Below are positions 10,901 to 23,071 of a stretch of DNA of 64,000 nucleotides, in pieces (the stretch's first letter is position 1; every line of letters begins with the position of its first letter). A program made the translations under genes and the position numbers. Under the pieces are notes generated by a model, which did no database searches, was not told the DNA's origin, and saw only the letters and a program-made list of their open reading frames with translations. Source of the DNA: Dioscorea cayenensis subsp. rotundata (taxonomy: Eukaryota; Streptophyta; Magnoliopsida; Dioscoreales; Dioscoreaceae); contig NC_052489.1 of NCBI RefSeq assembly GCF_009730915.1, forward strand, positions 25,103,916 to 25,167,915. The letters run 5' to 3'.

Positions 10901-11739
10901 TAAAAAAATATATAAATATATATAGAGTACGATCGAGTATTCTAGGGGCGTTTGTAAATAAGTTATCTATGAACGAACGTCCTTCTATTAACTCTTAGAT
11001 TTGATATCATCCATTCGAATAAATAGTTATAATCTATAATATTGCTATCAATAGTACTAAGTGAGATGAATAATGCTTTTATGAACAGTGGCACATTAAA
11101 AAAAAGTGAAATATGCAATATTTTCATCTCAACCATCTAAACTTGATCGCAACAGTAAAAAATTAAATCGCACCTATCCACCCTTATTTGCACACCCTCT
11201 TTTATATTTGTCATCTGCGGACGCTCTGCGGATGTCCGCAAATAACACATCACCATATTTGTATATATATATATATAGCCGGCTTTTGTACAATGTCAAT
11301 TTTAGTAAAATAGCAAAAATCATTATATTAAATCTAGCTAGTCTTATTATTCTCATCATATAGCTATATAAAAAACATCATTAATAACGAAACACTATAA
11401 TTTTGTTCAATAATTGATGGTGTTCATAATCCTAAGCGTTATTGTTAAGGCAAGAGATCAATGCTCTATGGAGGTCACGAGCCATTATTAGTACCTATTT
11501 GTTCTAGCAAACGAGATGAAATGATTCTTTCACCAAGTAGAACCTTTAGCTTTGTTTTTCTCCTTAACAATGTGAAATTTATGTTGGTAAAATGTGAGAA
11601 GATTCTTACCATAAGTATGAAATTTATGGCAGACACATATATGGTCCTTTTGGAGGGCCAACTTTGAACCTATCTACTAACATTTGGAATTTCCTATCCA
11701 AGCTATATTTTAAAATATTTGGTCAAGAAAAAAAGCTGC

Positions 11740-12230
11740 ATATTCAAATAATATTTCTTGCCAATAGTTGTCTTTTCTAATAAGATCAGTGATCATATTT
11801 TTCTTTATTTTAGTCATTTGTAGCTCGAGATTCAAAGTAGTTGAAGTTGAGAGACTCATATATGACCTCTACTTTTTGTATTCTTCCACGAAGATTGAGG
11901 GAAACTCTAGAATTAAGGAGGTGTCCAAAGATTTTTAGCATTCCAATAACTGACAGAGTGACTATGAATAGATCCAATGGGTGAATATTCAAATAATATT
12001 TCTTGCCAATAGTTGTCTTTTCTATTAAGAGTGATCATCATATTCTTTTATCTTAGTGATTTGTAGCTAGCAGCCCAAGATTCAAAGTAGTTGAAGTTGA
12101 GAGACTCAAATATGACCTCTACTTTTTGTGTTCTTCACGAAGATTGAGGGAAAACCTTGAATTAAGGAGGTGTTTAAAGATTTTTAATATTCCAATAACG
12201 TACAGAGTGACTATGAATAGATCCAATGAG
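11740..12230. repeat. 245-bp tandem duplication in C3
   Basis: Two head-to-tail copies (about 11740-11985 and 11986-12230) start TATTCAAATAATATTTCTTG. The A and B spacers have one copy of this stretch; C6 also has two (about 27059-27303 and 27304-27548), so the duplication predates the three-gene block duplication. Confidence 0.78.
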
Positions 12231-12533
12231 TGAATTAAAGATTTTATCTCGCTTTTTCTCTTTTTTTAAACCCCTTGTAAGCCACTTAACCACCCTAGTA
12301 TAACTCATTTCTATAACTATTTTTATTTCTCTCATTCCCTTCTATTTCTACTGTATCTTTCAAATAACCTTCTCCTCCTCTCTTCTCCATGCTACACTCC
12401 CTCTATCTATATTTGTATCATCTATATTTCTAATACATTTAGGATGATTTATCTAATTAAAAAAATAAAAAAAATCACATGGTTTTGATTTTAAAATATA
12501 AATATATAGAGATTAGACACATTGGAGATCACC

Positions 12534-12577
12534 GTTAATGAATGTGGTTTATCCATTTTTTCAAAACAAAAAAAAAA
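12534..12577 (+). mobile_element. 44-bp extremely 5'-truncated LINE insertion (C3)
   Basis: C spacers carry a few dozen extra bases flanked by a perfect 15-bp direct repeat ACATTGGAGATCACC (12519-12533 and 12578-12592); A spacers have the empty site. The insert contains GTGGTTTATCCA-TTTTTTCAAAA and then an A-tail. It closely matches the 3' terminus of the LINE in spacer A7 read on its own strand (GTGGTTTATCCACTTTATTC). It is thus a severely 5'-truncated retrotransposed LINE end. Confidence 0.72.
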
Positions 12578-13333
12578 ACATTGGAGATCACCTGGTATAA
12601 GTTCTACTCAATAATATTAAGTAAATTATTATTATTATTACTATTATTATTATTATTTCATTTTAACAAGAAGAAGGAGAATGGAGTAAACTACCAACTC
12701 TGTTGTTCAAAAAATGATCAAAACCAGTGTATATTTTAATCATAAATTAAAAACCAAATGTTCTTTTAAAAATTAATTATTTAAAACTCAATCCTTAATA
12801 CGTTTTTTTTTATCTAGCAAGTATTACAATCTACTATGGGATACTCAAAGAATATTCATCAAAGAACTTTATTGATCCGTTCAAACAGTGGTTATATTAT
12901 TTGGTAGTATTGCTAATTCTAAATCTTGGAGGAGGATTTTCTGAAAATCAAATGACATTTGTGATGTAGGAGGACATCATGAGAGATGAGAATGGGGGTT
13001 AGCTGATGCTTTGATTGCTTATAATTGGCAAACTCCGGGACTTTCACTCCACTACAGGAGGTATGATCGAACACCTTACACAAAAGTTCTAATATCAATA
13101 TACCAAAAGATTGTAGGTTGTCATAATTTTATTTAAAATTTTTTAAAGTTTATAAAACATAAAAAATAAAAATAAAATAATTTATAAACACATAGATTCA
13201 TGAGAAGAAGAAGATTACAGTTATTCATCAAAAGGACATATAAATTAATGATGAAGCTTGCAAATTCTTATTCTTTATGTTAAGAAATAACAGTGATGCA
13301 TATTCGCTACAGAACAACCATAAATTAAAACAG

Positions 13334-15650
13334 GGGGTCATTTCACTGGTGGCCACATAAGTTTCATAAGTATAACGCTATGGCCACAAAAGTTTTTTTT
13401 GTAACGCTGTGGCCACATAAGTTTACTCCGGTCACATGAGTGGCCACAACGGGCTGTTTCGGGGCTATTTCCTGCGAAATTGATGACGTGGCTGCCAGCG
13501 TGGCTTATTAAATTCATTACTCTATCCGCGTGGCAGTCCACCTCAGCAGGCGACTGAGTAAGGCCATGTCATCTCCACGTCGGCATCACACGTGGCAGAC
13601 CTTGTTCTCCCTCCCCCCTCTCATAAGGCCATCCCCAATGTTGAAATGATACCCTAGCCCTAGTTCACAAAGCCCGATAACCTCGCTCCAACCTCGCCTC
13701 CCCTGCCCTTTTTTTCTCTTAGCTAGACTAGGGGCATCGCTCGGGGCAAGAATCGGGCACCATTCCGGCTAGAACCAGCCATCAATCTGGCCAAACTCGA
13801 GCATAATTCTGGCCAGTCTGTTTGTAAAAGATTCAAGATTGGCAATGTCATCTACTGCACAGGAGCAACTCAATCTCCACCTGCAAACATGGCTTCTTCC
13901 CCAGTCAGAGCTTCTTCCCCAATTAGAGCTGATCTTGATGCCAACCTAAGTCAAGTGTGAAGTTGCAGATTGGCAATGTTTTAATATAAGACTGCTAATA
14001 TTTTTCTTTAATGTAAACTGGGAATTGAATAGTTGGGAATTGTATCAGTTGTCCAACTTTAATTTGGTTGTTATTCTATCCTGTTTAATGTCTCAAAAAT
14101 TCCATTGATCGATCGTTTAATTTGGATATGTGTTGTTTAATTGTTACGTATTCGTCTTCTTTAAATATTGTGTAGAATTTATGTAGTTTTCTTCAGTTAC
14201 GCATATTTTTCTTTTGTTCGGAATGCTTGTATTGTTTGTATTGTGTAGAATTTCTGCGGTTTTCTTCCAGTTACTGCTGATTTTCTTTTTGTTCGGAATG
14301 CTTGTATTGTTTGTATTGTGTAGAATTTCTGCAGTTTTTCTTCTAGATTTACTGATTTCTATTATGCAGAATGCATATATTGTTTGTATTGTGTAAAATT
14401 TTTGCAGTTTTATTCCAGATCTCTCAAAGATTTATATTGTATAGAATAACTTGGTGTTTGTATTGTGCAGAATTTCTGCAGCTCTTCCAAGTTTGTGCAG
14501 CTCTTCAAAATTCTATTTTTCCCCAGGTTTTAGTACAAGATTTTTCCCCAAGTTTGAGTACAAGATTTTTCCCCAGGTTTTAGTACAAGATTTTTCCCCA
14601 GGTTTTAGTAGAAGATTTTTCTTTCCCCAGGTTTTAGTACAAGATTTTTTCCCCAGGTTTTAGTACCAGAATTTTCCCAGTGTTTAGCATTGCATACTTC
14701 CCCAGGTTTCTGTAGTTTTATTCCCATGAACTAGGGCTACCTTTTTTTCCCATATTCTTTCCCATATTCTTTCCCCAGGTTTTATACAAATTATTGTACA
14801 AATTGGCACAACAATTCTGCAGACTTTGAAGATTCTGCAGATTTGATCTTCATTCAATTACACAACTGAAAATTATACAATGGATTTGATCTTCATTCGT
14901 AGGTGAAAATTTCACAATTGAAATAATAATTCAAATGAAGAAACAAATGGAAAATAATAACTCAAATTAAGTTGCACAATAGACCTAATTACAAATACAA
15001 ACACAGAAGAATTTCTCACATTGATTGTGAAGTAAATTTAACTTCTCACAGTCTCGTAAGCATTCATTCAAAACAAAATTAAATTTGAATCTCACAATAC
15101 AAAGAGACAATCTCATTCGAACTGGTTGACAAACACATTTAACTTCCCACAATCTTGAATCTTTTACAAACAGACTGGCCAGAATTATGCTCGAATTTGG
15201 CCGGATTGATGGCTGGTTCTAGCCGGAATGGTGCCCGATTCTTGCCGGAGCGATGCCCTAGTCTAGCTAAGAGAAAAAGGGTCGGGAGCGAGGTTGGAGC
15301 GAGGTTATCAGTTTGTGAACTAGGGCTAGTGTATCATTTCAACATTGGGGATGGCCTTATGAGAGGGGGGAGAGAGAACAAGGTCTGCCACGTGTGATGC
15401 CGACGTGGAGATGACATGGCCTTACTCAGTCGCCTGCTGAGGTGGACTGCCACGCGGATAGAGTAATGAATTTAATAAGCCACGCTGGCAGCCACGTCAT
15501 CAATTTCGTCGGAAATAGCCCCGAAACAGCCCGTTGTGGCCACCCATGTGACCGGAGTAAACTTATGTGGTCACAGCGTTAGAAAAAAAAACTTTTGTGG
15601 CCATAGCGTTATACTTATGAAACTTATGTGGCCACATGTGAAATGACCCC
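13334..15650. mobile_element. Foldback Mutator-like element with 500-bp inverted repeats
   Basis: A 2,317-bp insertion lies between copies 3 and 4. The ends are exact inverted copies (GGGGTCATTTCAC and its complement). The arms run 13334-13840 and 15151-15650, roughly 500 bases each with scattered mismatches and small indels. A perfect 10-bp target duplication ATTAAAACAG (13324-13333 and 15651-15660) flanks it; the homologous site at 28640-28660 is empty. Long terminal inverted repeats with a 9-11 bp duplication are typical of Mutator-like foldback elements. The arms are much richer in GC than the surroundings, and the centre is AT-rich minisatellite DNA. No transposase is present, so it is non-autonomous. 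Confidence 0.85.
14200..14670. repeat. Minisatellites inside the foldback element
   Basis: Two repeat families occupy the centre. One has a unit of about 76 bases around GTATTGTTTGTATTGTGTAG (about 14200-14480). The other has a unit of about 25-30 bases containing CCCCAGGTTTTAGTACAAGA (about 14515-14670, five or more copies). Open frames here are repeat artefacts. Confidence 0.75.
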
Positions 15651-15724
15651 ATTAAAACAGTGAAACAACTACACACGAAGAAGATAAATAACAGTGGCTC
15701 TAGAGCTCCAATTAATGTATCACT

Positions 15725-16147
15725 CTACTCAAGCTCAAAGGCAGACACAGGGAAGCTATCAGAGAGACCAGTGCCGGTCTTGAAGGTGATCTTCCCGGAA
15801 GAAGGATCCTCAATGTACATCTCCACAACAGAAAGCCAAAGAAGAAGCTCTCTAGTCTTCACTCCGCTGATCTTCATCATCTTTCCCTTCTCAACAAAGG
15901 CAGTCACCTCAGTGGCATAAGACACAACTTGTTTGATCTTCTTGAATGTGTGTTCCTTCTTCTTCTGGACAAGCCAAATGAATCCACCTGCACGGTTGTA
16001 ACCAAACTCTTTAATGTCATCCAATGGAAACAAACCATTCGGAAGACCGAGCTCTCCGAGCACTTCGGCTGCCTTCTTCTTGCAAGCAACGTCACCTTTT
16101 ACGATCTCTGCACCTTTCCGGTGACTCTCAATGGCTTGGGATGCCAT
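15725..16147 (-). CDS. DUF538 protein, array copy 4 (140 aa)
   Basis: This is a complete intronless DUF538 gene, one residue shorter than its sisters because one AAG codon of the lysine run is missing (KKK rather than KKKK). The N-terminus is the second haplotype in the array, MASQAIESHRKG. Further private changes are Val20-Ala21 and Lys46 in place of Gln (DDIKEF). All family motifs are intact, so it is probably functional. The foldback MULE of spacer C3 inserted 75 bases beyond its stop codon, so its 3' flank is broken relative to the other copies. Confidence 0.93.
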   Translation of the reverse strand: MASQAIESHRKGAEIVKGDVACKKKAAEVLGELGLPNGLFPLDDIKEFGYNRAGGFIWLVQKKKEHTFKKIKQVVSYATEVTAFVEKGKMMKISGVKTRELLLWLSVVEMYIEDPSSGKITFKTGTGLSDSFPVSAFELE

Positions 16148-16232
16148 TTCTTGAGGAAGAATGGGTGAGTTTTGGAGGTTTGAAGTAGTTTAGGGTGATG
16201 GTGGTGGTGGCAATGGTGGTGTTGAGGTTTGT

Positions 16233-16242
16233 GTATATATAG
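16233..16242 (-). promoter_or_regulatory. TATA box of DUF538 copy 4
   Basis: Same CTATATATAC element at the same distance from the ATG; W-box at 16335-16340. Confidence 0.68.
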
Positions 16243-17278
16243 ATGAAGATTGGAAGAACAGGGCACAAGAAAGGCGAGAGTGGAGAAGGATTTAAACGTT
16301 GACTTTGTATTTGCAGACCCAGACAAAGTTTCTTGGTCAACAAAAGGTTTCTATTTATTTCTTTCAATTAGAAAGTTGGGTGGATATAATTGATTTTTCT
16401 TTCTTTCTATTAAGCCATGATTTGTATCATCCGTCCATAGATATAGGTGCATGGGCGAGCATGTGAGTCATTTTATTTTAAACAAATGAAGGACCATATT
16501 TAAAAAAAAAAACTTTTTTTCCTGATTAATTTTTTTAACAAATGCGACAAATGCGTTCTGCAAAAAGTATCAAAACATAGATGAGTACGATAGTACACTA
16601 GTTATGGTGGTTTAACAATCTTTTAATTATTTATTAACTCGGTCAAACGTCATGTGATGCGATTAAAATCATTTAATGTGCATGCTTAGAAGATATTTTT
16701 GGAACCAAATTAAGTTAATTAATTCTCTGTAATGCAATTTGGGAGGGAAATAATCTTTGTTAGTTGATGTTCGATTCAAATTTAGATTTTTTGGTTAAGA
16801 AAAATGGCCAATGCCGCCAATCCAGCAATGGCACATGTGCAATGTGCATAGTGAGAGAACCTACATTGTTAGAAGAAATGTTACTGGACATTTAGCTCTC
16901 TTATTTGACCATCAATTTATTAATCCTCTTTGTCATGTCATTGCTCTTATTTTTGGCAATATTTGGAAACAAATTATTTTTAAAATTTATATGATATATT
17001 TGGTCAACATAAATAACGATTCAACCACATTTATCAAACAAATATATATATATATATAAATATGGGCGGCTAGCTTTTGCACATGTTGATTTTAGTGAAA
17101 TAGCAAAAATTAATCATTATAGTAAATCTAGCTAGGTTTATTATTCTCATCATACAGCCATACAAAAAAATCATTAACAATAGAAAACTAGAATTTTGTT
17201 CAATAAAAAAAACCATTAACAATAGAAAATTAGAATTTTGTTCAATAATTGATGGTGTTCATAATCCCAAGCGTTGTT

Positions 17279-17527
17279 ATTATTTTTTTTTTTTTTGACA
17301 AGAGGAACAGACAGCCCGAAGGCCCTGCTAAACCATCAGAGTCATGCACAAGCCTTGGTGGAGCAAGTGGGGGCGGGGCCCGAGCACACATGGGCGTTGG
17401 GACCACCCACACACAACCACCACTCATATCTCCCAGAAATGTGCCCTCAGCCGAGAATCAAACTCTCACCACTTGGTGAAGAGCTCTATCGGTCACCCAT
17501 ATACCAATAGGCCATTTGGTCATTGGC
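17279..17527 (-). mobile_element. tRNA-derived SINE in spacer A4
   Basis: Same insertion as in A1, with target duplication 17263-17278 and 17528-17543. The A-tail (a T-run on the plus strand) is longer than in A1. The sequence is closer to the A7 copy. Confidence 0.8.
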
Positions 17528-18398
17528 AATCCCAAGCGTTGTTGTTAATACAAGAGATTTGTGTTCTATGGAGGTCACGAGCCATTATTAGTACCTATAT
17601 TTGTTCTAGCAAACGAGATGAAATGATTTTTTCACCAAGTATATAGAATCTCTAGCTTTGTTTTTCTCCTTAACGATGTGAAATTTATGTCGGTGAAATG
17701 TGAGAAGATTCTTACCATAAGTATGAAATTTATAGCAGACACATATATGGTCCTTTTGGAGAGCCAACTTTGAACCTGTCTACTAACATTTGGAATTTCC
17801 TCATCCAAGTTATATTTTAAAATATTTGGTTAGAAAAAAAACTGCATATATTCAAATAATATTTCTTGTAAGTTATCTTTCTATTAAAGTGATCCTATTT
17901 TTCTATTTTAGTCATTTGTAGCCCCAAATTCAAAACAGTTGAACTTCAGAGACTCAAATAAGATCTCTACTTTTTGTGTTCTTTCATGAAGATTGAGGGA
18001 ACCCCTAGCCTTTAATTAAGGAGGTGTCTAAAGATTTTTAACATTCCAACAACTTACAGAGTGACTACGAATAGATAATCCAATAGGTGAATTGAAGATT
18101 TTTTCTCCCTTTTCCTCTCCTTTTAATCCTCTTGCAAGCCACTTAACCACCCTAGTGTAACTCATTTAATCTATAACATTTTTTATTTCTCTTATTCCCT
18201 TCTACTTCTACTGTTTCTTTCTAATACCCTTCTCCTCTCTCCTCAATGCTACACTCCCTCTATTTATATTTGTATCTGTTTGGGTGATTTATCTAATTAA
18301 AAAAAAATCACATGGTTTTACTTTTAAAATATAAATATATAGAGGTTAGACACATTGGAGATCATCTTGTATAAGTTCTACTCAATAATATAAAGTAA

Positions 18399-18399
<1 letters not shown>

Positions 18400-18436
<37 letters not shown>
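18400..18436. repeat. ATT microsatellite (A4)
   Basis: An ATT run at a site shared by most spacers; its length varies from copy to copy (about 5499-5527 in A1, 12627-12656 in C3). Confidence 0.85.
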
Positions 18437-18438
<2 letters not shown>

Positions 18439-19166
18439 CACTTTAATGAGGAGACGAAGAATGGAATAAACAACCAACTCTCTGTTGTTCAGAAAATGAT
18501 TAAAACCAGTGTATTTTTTAATCATAAATTGAAAACCAAAATTTCTTTTAAAATTTAATTATTTAAAATCCAATCCTTAATACGTTATTTTTATATCTAG
18601 CAAATATTACAATCCACTATGGGATACTTAAGAAATACTCATCAGAGAACTTTCGTGATTTGTCATAATAGTGATTACATTATTTGTTATTATTGCTATT
18701 TCTAAATTTTGGAAGAGGATTTTCTAAAAGATCAAACGACATCTGTGATGTAGGAGGTCATCCTGATAAATAAGAATGGCGGAGTTAGCTGATGCTTTGG
18801 TTGCTTATAGTAGGTAGACTCCGAGACTTTCACTCCACTACGTACAGGAGGTATGATCGAACACCTTACACAAAAGTTATGGTATCAATAGACTAAAAGA
18901 TTGTTAGCGGTTGTAATTTTATTTAAATTTATAAAAATAAAATAATTCATAACCACATAGATTCATCAGAAGAGTAAGATTACAATTATTCATCAAAAGG
19001 ACATATAATTAAATTAATGAAGAAGCTTACAAATTCTTATCCTTTATGTTAAGAAATAACAGTGATGCATATTCGCTTCAGAACAACCATAAATTAAAAC
19101 AGTGAAACAACTACACACGAAGAAGATAAATAACACCCGCTCTAGAGCTCCAATTAATGTATCACT

Positions 19167-19592
19167 CTACTCAAGCTCAAAGGCAGACACAGGGAAGCTA
19201 TCAGAGAGACCAGTGCCGGTCTTGAAGGTGATCTTCCCGGAAGAAGGATCCTCAATGTACATCTCCACAACAGACAGCCAAAGAAGAAGCTCTCTAGTCT
19301 TCACTCCGCTGATCTTCATCATCTTTCCCTTCTCAACAAAGGCAGTCACCTCAGTGGCATAAGACACAACTTGTTTGATCTTCTTGAATGTGTGTTCCTT
19401 CTTCTTCTTCTGGACAAGCCAAATGAATCCACCTGCACGGTTGTAACCAAACTCTTGAATGTCATCCAATGGAAACAAACCATTCGGAAGACCGAGCTCT
19501 CCGAGCACTTCGGCTGCCTTCTTCTTGCAAGCAGCGTCACCTTTTACTATCTCTGCACCTTCCCGGTGACTCTCAATGGTTTGGGATGCCAT
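19167..19592 (-). CDS. DUF538 protein, array copy 5 (141 aa)
   Basis: This is a complete intronless DUF538 gene with the MASQTIESHREG N-terminus and Ala20-Ala21. It has the KKKK run, Met91-Met92 and the unchanged C-terminal block ending SAFELE. The protein is identical to copy 8 except for Asp44 (copy 8 has Gly). By position and spacer type it is the counterpart of copy 2 in the second three-gene block. The promoter TATA box is 86-95 bases upstream of the ATG. Confidence 0.94.
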   Translation of the reverse strand: MASQTIESHREGAEIVKGDAACKKKAAEVLGELGLPNGLFPLDDIQEFGYNRAGGFIWLVQKKKKEHTFKKIKQVVSYATEVTAFVEKGKMMKISGVKTRELLLWLSVVEMYIEDPSSGKITFKTGTGLSDSFPVSAFELE

Positions 19593-19677
19593 TTCTTGAG
19601 GAAGAATGGGTAAGTTTTGGAGGTTTAAAGTAGTTTAGGGTGATGGTGGTGGTGCTAATGGTGGTGTTGAGGTTTGT

Positions 19678-19687
19678 GTATATATAG
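19678..19687 (-). promoter_or_regulatory. TATA box of DUF538 copy 5
   Basis: Same CTATATATAC element at the same distance from the ATG; W-box at 19780-19785. Confidence 0.68.
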
Positions 19688-20657
19688 ATGAAGATTGGAA
19701 GAACAGGGCACAAGAAAGGAGAGAGTGGAGAAGAGTTTAAACTTTGACTTTGTATTTGCAGACCCAGACAAAGTTTCTTGGTCAACAAAAGGTTTCTATT
19801 TATTTCTTTCAATGAGAAAGTTGGGTGGATATGAATTGGTTTTTCTTTTTATTTCTAACAAGACTTAGATTAGGCCATGATAGATATAGCTGCATGTGCG
19901 AGCATGTGAGTCATTTAATTTAAAACAAATGAAGGACCATATTTAAAATCTTTTTCCTTTTTGTCTGATTTATTTATGTATTTATTAACAAAAGTAACAA
20001 ACGCGGCCCCACAAAAAGTATCAAAGAATAGGCAAATACGGGTGTGCACTAATCACGATGGTTTAATAACTTTTTAGAGATTTATTAACTCGGACAAACG
20101 TTATACGGAATGATTAGATTTCTTTCATGTGCAAGGTGAGAGAACCTATATAATTAGGAGAAATGTATTTAGTCCTCATGTTTGACCATGCATCTATTTA
20201 TTAATCCTTTTTGCCATCTGATTGCTTTTATTTTTGGCAATATTTGGAAACAAATTATTTTTAAAATTTATATGATATATTTGGCGGGCAAAAATAATGA
20301 TTCAACCACATTTATCAAACAAATATATAAATATATATCAAGAGGACTAGTATTTTAGAGACTTTCGTAAATAAATTATCTACAAATGAACGTCAAATGT
20401 TGGATTTGATATCACCCATTCCAATGAAAAGTACTCTATAACAGTATTGCCAACAATACTAACTTAGACTAAGAGTGTTTTTATGAACAATAGCATAATA
20501 AAAAATATGGGATAGGTAGTTTTTCATCTCAACCATCTGAACTTGATCGCAATAGCAAAAAATTAAATCCCACCAATCCACCCTTATTTGCACCCTCTCT
20601 TTTATATTTGACATCTGCGAACGCTTTGCGGATGTCCGCAAATAAGGAATCGCCACA

Positions 20658-20695
<38 letters not shown>

Positions 20696-21775
20696 GTTGG
20701 CTTTTGTACAATGTCGATTTTGGTAAAATAGCAAAAAATCATTATTATTCACATCATATAGCCATATAAAAAAATCATTAATAATAAAAAAAACTAGAAT
20801 TTTGTTCAATAATTGATGGTGTCCATAATCCCAAGCGTTGTTGTTAAGACGAGAGATCAACGCTCTCTCACAGGCCATTATTAGTATCTATTTGTTCTAG
20901 CAAAATAGATGAAATGATTCTTTCACCAAGTAGAATCTTTAGCTTTGTTTTTTCTCCTTAACAATGTGAAATTTATGTTGGTGAAATGTGATTAGATTCT
21001 TACTGTAAGTATGAAATTTATGGCAAATGCATATATGGTCCTTTTGGAGGACCAACCTTGAACTTGTCTACTAATATTTGGAATTTGTCACATAAGCTAT
21101 ATTTTTAAATATTTGGTTAGAAAAAAAACTGCATATTCAAATAATATTTCTTGCCACCAGTTGTATCCCTATTAAGAGTGATCATATTCTTCTAGTTTAG
21201 TCATTTGTAGCCCAAGATTCGAAGCAATTGAGGTTGAGAGACTCAAATAAGACCTCTGCTTTTTGTCCCAAGATTCGAAGCAGTTGAGATTGAGAGACTC
21301 AAATAAGACCTCTACTTTTTGTGTTCCGAAGATTGAGGGAACCCTAGAATTAAGGAGGTGTCCAAAGATTTTTAACATTTCAGAACTTTCACAGTGACTA
21401 TGAATAGATAATCCAATAGGTGCATTGAAGATTTTATCTCGCGTTTTCTCTTCTTTTAAACCTCTTGCAAGCCACTTAACCACCCTAGTATAACTCATTT
21501 TATATAACCTTTTTTATTTCTCTCTTTCTAATACACTTCTCCTTTTTTTTTCTCTGTGCTACACTTCCTTTATTTATATGCTACACTCCCTTTATTTATA
21601 TTTGTATCAGTTATATTTCTATTACATTTAGGATGATTTATTAAATTAGAAAAATACAAAAGAAATCGCATGGCTTTGATAATAAATTATAAATATAGAG
21701 AGGTTAGACACACTGGAGATCACCTTGTATAAGGTCTACTCAATAATATAAAGTATATTATTATTATTATTATTA

Positions 21776-23071
21776 GGGAAAATTATTTAAAAATCTTTAT
21801 GAAGTTTCATTTTTCCTCTGCAGTCCCTTTGACATTTGCACTTCCCATATAGTCCCTCCTTTTTACATAGCTTCTTTTTTACTCCTTGTTGTGGCACGCT
21901 TAACGCTTTGGAGGCTTTTTTCTCTAATAACATAAATGCCCCTCTCTTTCGCCTCCCGCCCAATCACATTAACCTTTTTGTAAGTAATGGCAGAAGCCAT
22001 CATCTTCATCCTCTTTTACTGTACTTCATCTTCATCTTTATCTTCTGTCTCTTTTTCTTCTTCTTGTCGTTGTTCTTCTTCTTTGCCTCCTTCTTTCTGT
22101 CATTCAAGTAATCAACATCTCCATTCCTATTGTTCAGTTTTGTGGGAGATGTAGTTCAGTTTTGGTTACTTTCTCTTTATGTTTTTTTTTAACCTATGGG
22201 TTTCTCCAATGTTTACGCAAGTATTAGTCATTATGGAGAAATCTTGTGCTGTGACTCATTTCAAAGGCGAAGGATGGTTACTATAATTCACGGTCTTTGT
22301 TGTCTCTACGACAGGGGTCAGGTAATACTTAGCATTAGCTAGAGTGGAAGCCATTTCTGTATTCAATTGAAATTACACAAAATCATTATATTTTACATAG
22401 CATGAGGATATTTTACACAGGAAAAAATGTATATTATACAGAAAAACTCACAAATCCAAAATAATACACACGAATGCCTGAAACCCACACAGCCGAAAGT
22501 TGGATTCTACACAGGAAACCCAAAAAAATACACACGAAAAGCACACAATACTAATCTGCAGCAAGTCGGCCGACTTCTCCTTACCTTTTTACTTGTGTTT
22601 TGGTTTGCAAGAAGGCTCACAAGTTTGTGGGAACTTCGGTCGAAAGACGAGAGTGTGAAGAGAAGAACAAGGTCGTCGGCAAACGAACAAGAAGAAGAAA
22701 GTCATAGGCAGAAGAAGAAGAAGAAGAAGAAGAAGAAGAAGAAGAAGAAGAAGAAGAAGAATGGGTTCCACTGCGACGACGCATATAAGTAAAAGACCAA
22801 GAGCCGCCTAAGCAGTTACAGGAGGTGGGTTTCCAACTGTTGGGCGGTTTCCAACGCCAGTTCAGTCATTTCCCCGCTTTTAGGTTTTAGAACTTGAACA
22901 AGGACAAAGATGAAATTTCCATGGCCAATTAACTACACCTTAAAATCAGTTAGTGCCTTTTGGATTTGATAAAAATTAATTTCAAAAGGAGGGACCTCTG
23001 AAGAATAAGCAAACTTCAAGGGATTTTTAAGGCATCTGCAAACTATAGAGGGATTTATAGATAATTACATG
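21776..23071. mobile_element. Non-autonomous DNA element of spacer B5
   Basis: Counterpart of the B2 element, inserted at the same site. It is slightly longer, mainly from expansion of its GAA microsatellite (22711-22761). Confidence 0.55.
22711..22761. repeat. GAA microsatellite
   Basis: About 17 GAA units inside the B5 element; the same site in B2 (about 9802-9820) has only about 6 units. Confidence 0.85.

Larger units (their letters stand above)
10901..15724. repeat. Array spacer C3
   Basis: This is the type-C spacer between copies 3 and 4, homologous to C6. Its first part, including the copy 3 promoter, has been deleted. It carries a 245-bp tandem duplication (11740-12230), a 44-bp LINE scrap (12534-12577), an ATT microsatellite (about 12627-12656) and the foldback MULE (13334-15650). 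No gene is visible. Confidence 0.8.
16148..19166. repeat. Array spacer A4
   Basis: This is the type-A spacer between copies 4 and 5 and the least disturbed A spacer: promoter, SINE (17279-17527), shared stretch, an ATT microsatellite (18400-18436) and the common 3' flank. It is closer to A7 than to A1. No gene is visible. Confidence 0.8.

Noticed and set aside
13338-15397. Open frames in and between the arms of the foldback element (13338-13541, 14214-14663, 15155-15397)
   Set aside because: They lie in inverted-repeat arms or minisatellites and have no transposase-like content.
22427-22792. 121-aa frame ending in a long poly-Lys run
   Set aside because: The run is translated GAA/AAG microsatellite; the homologous B2 frame is different and shorter.
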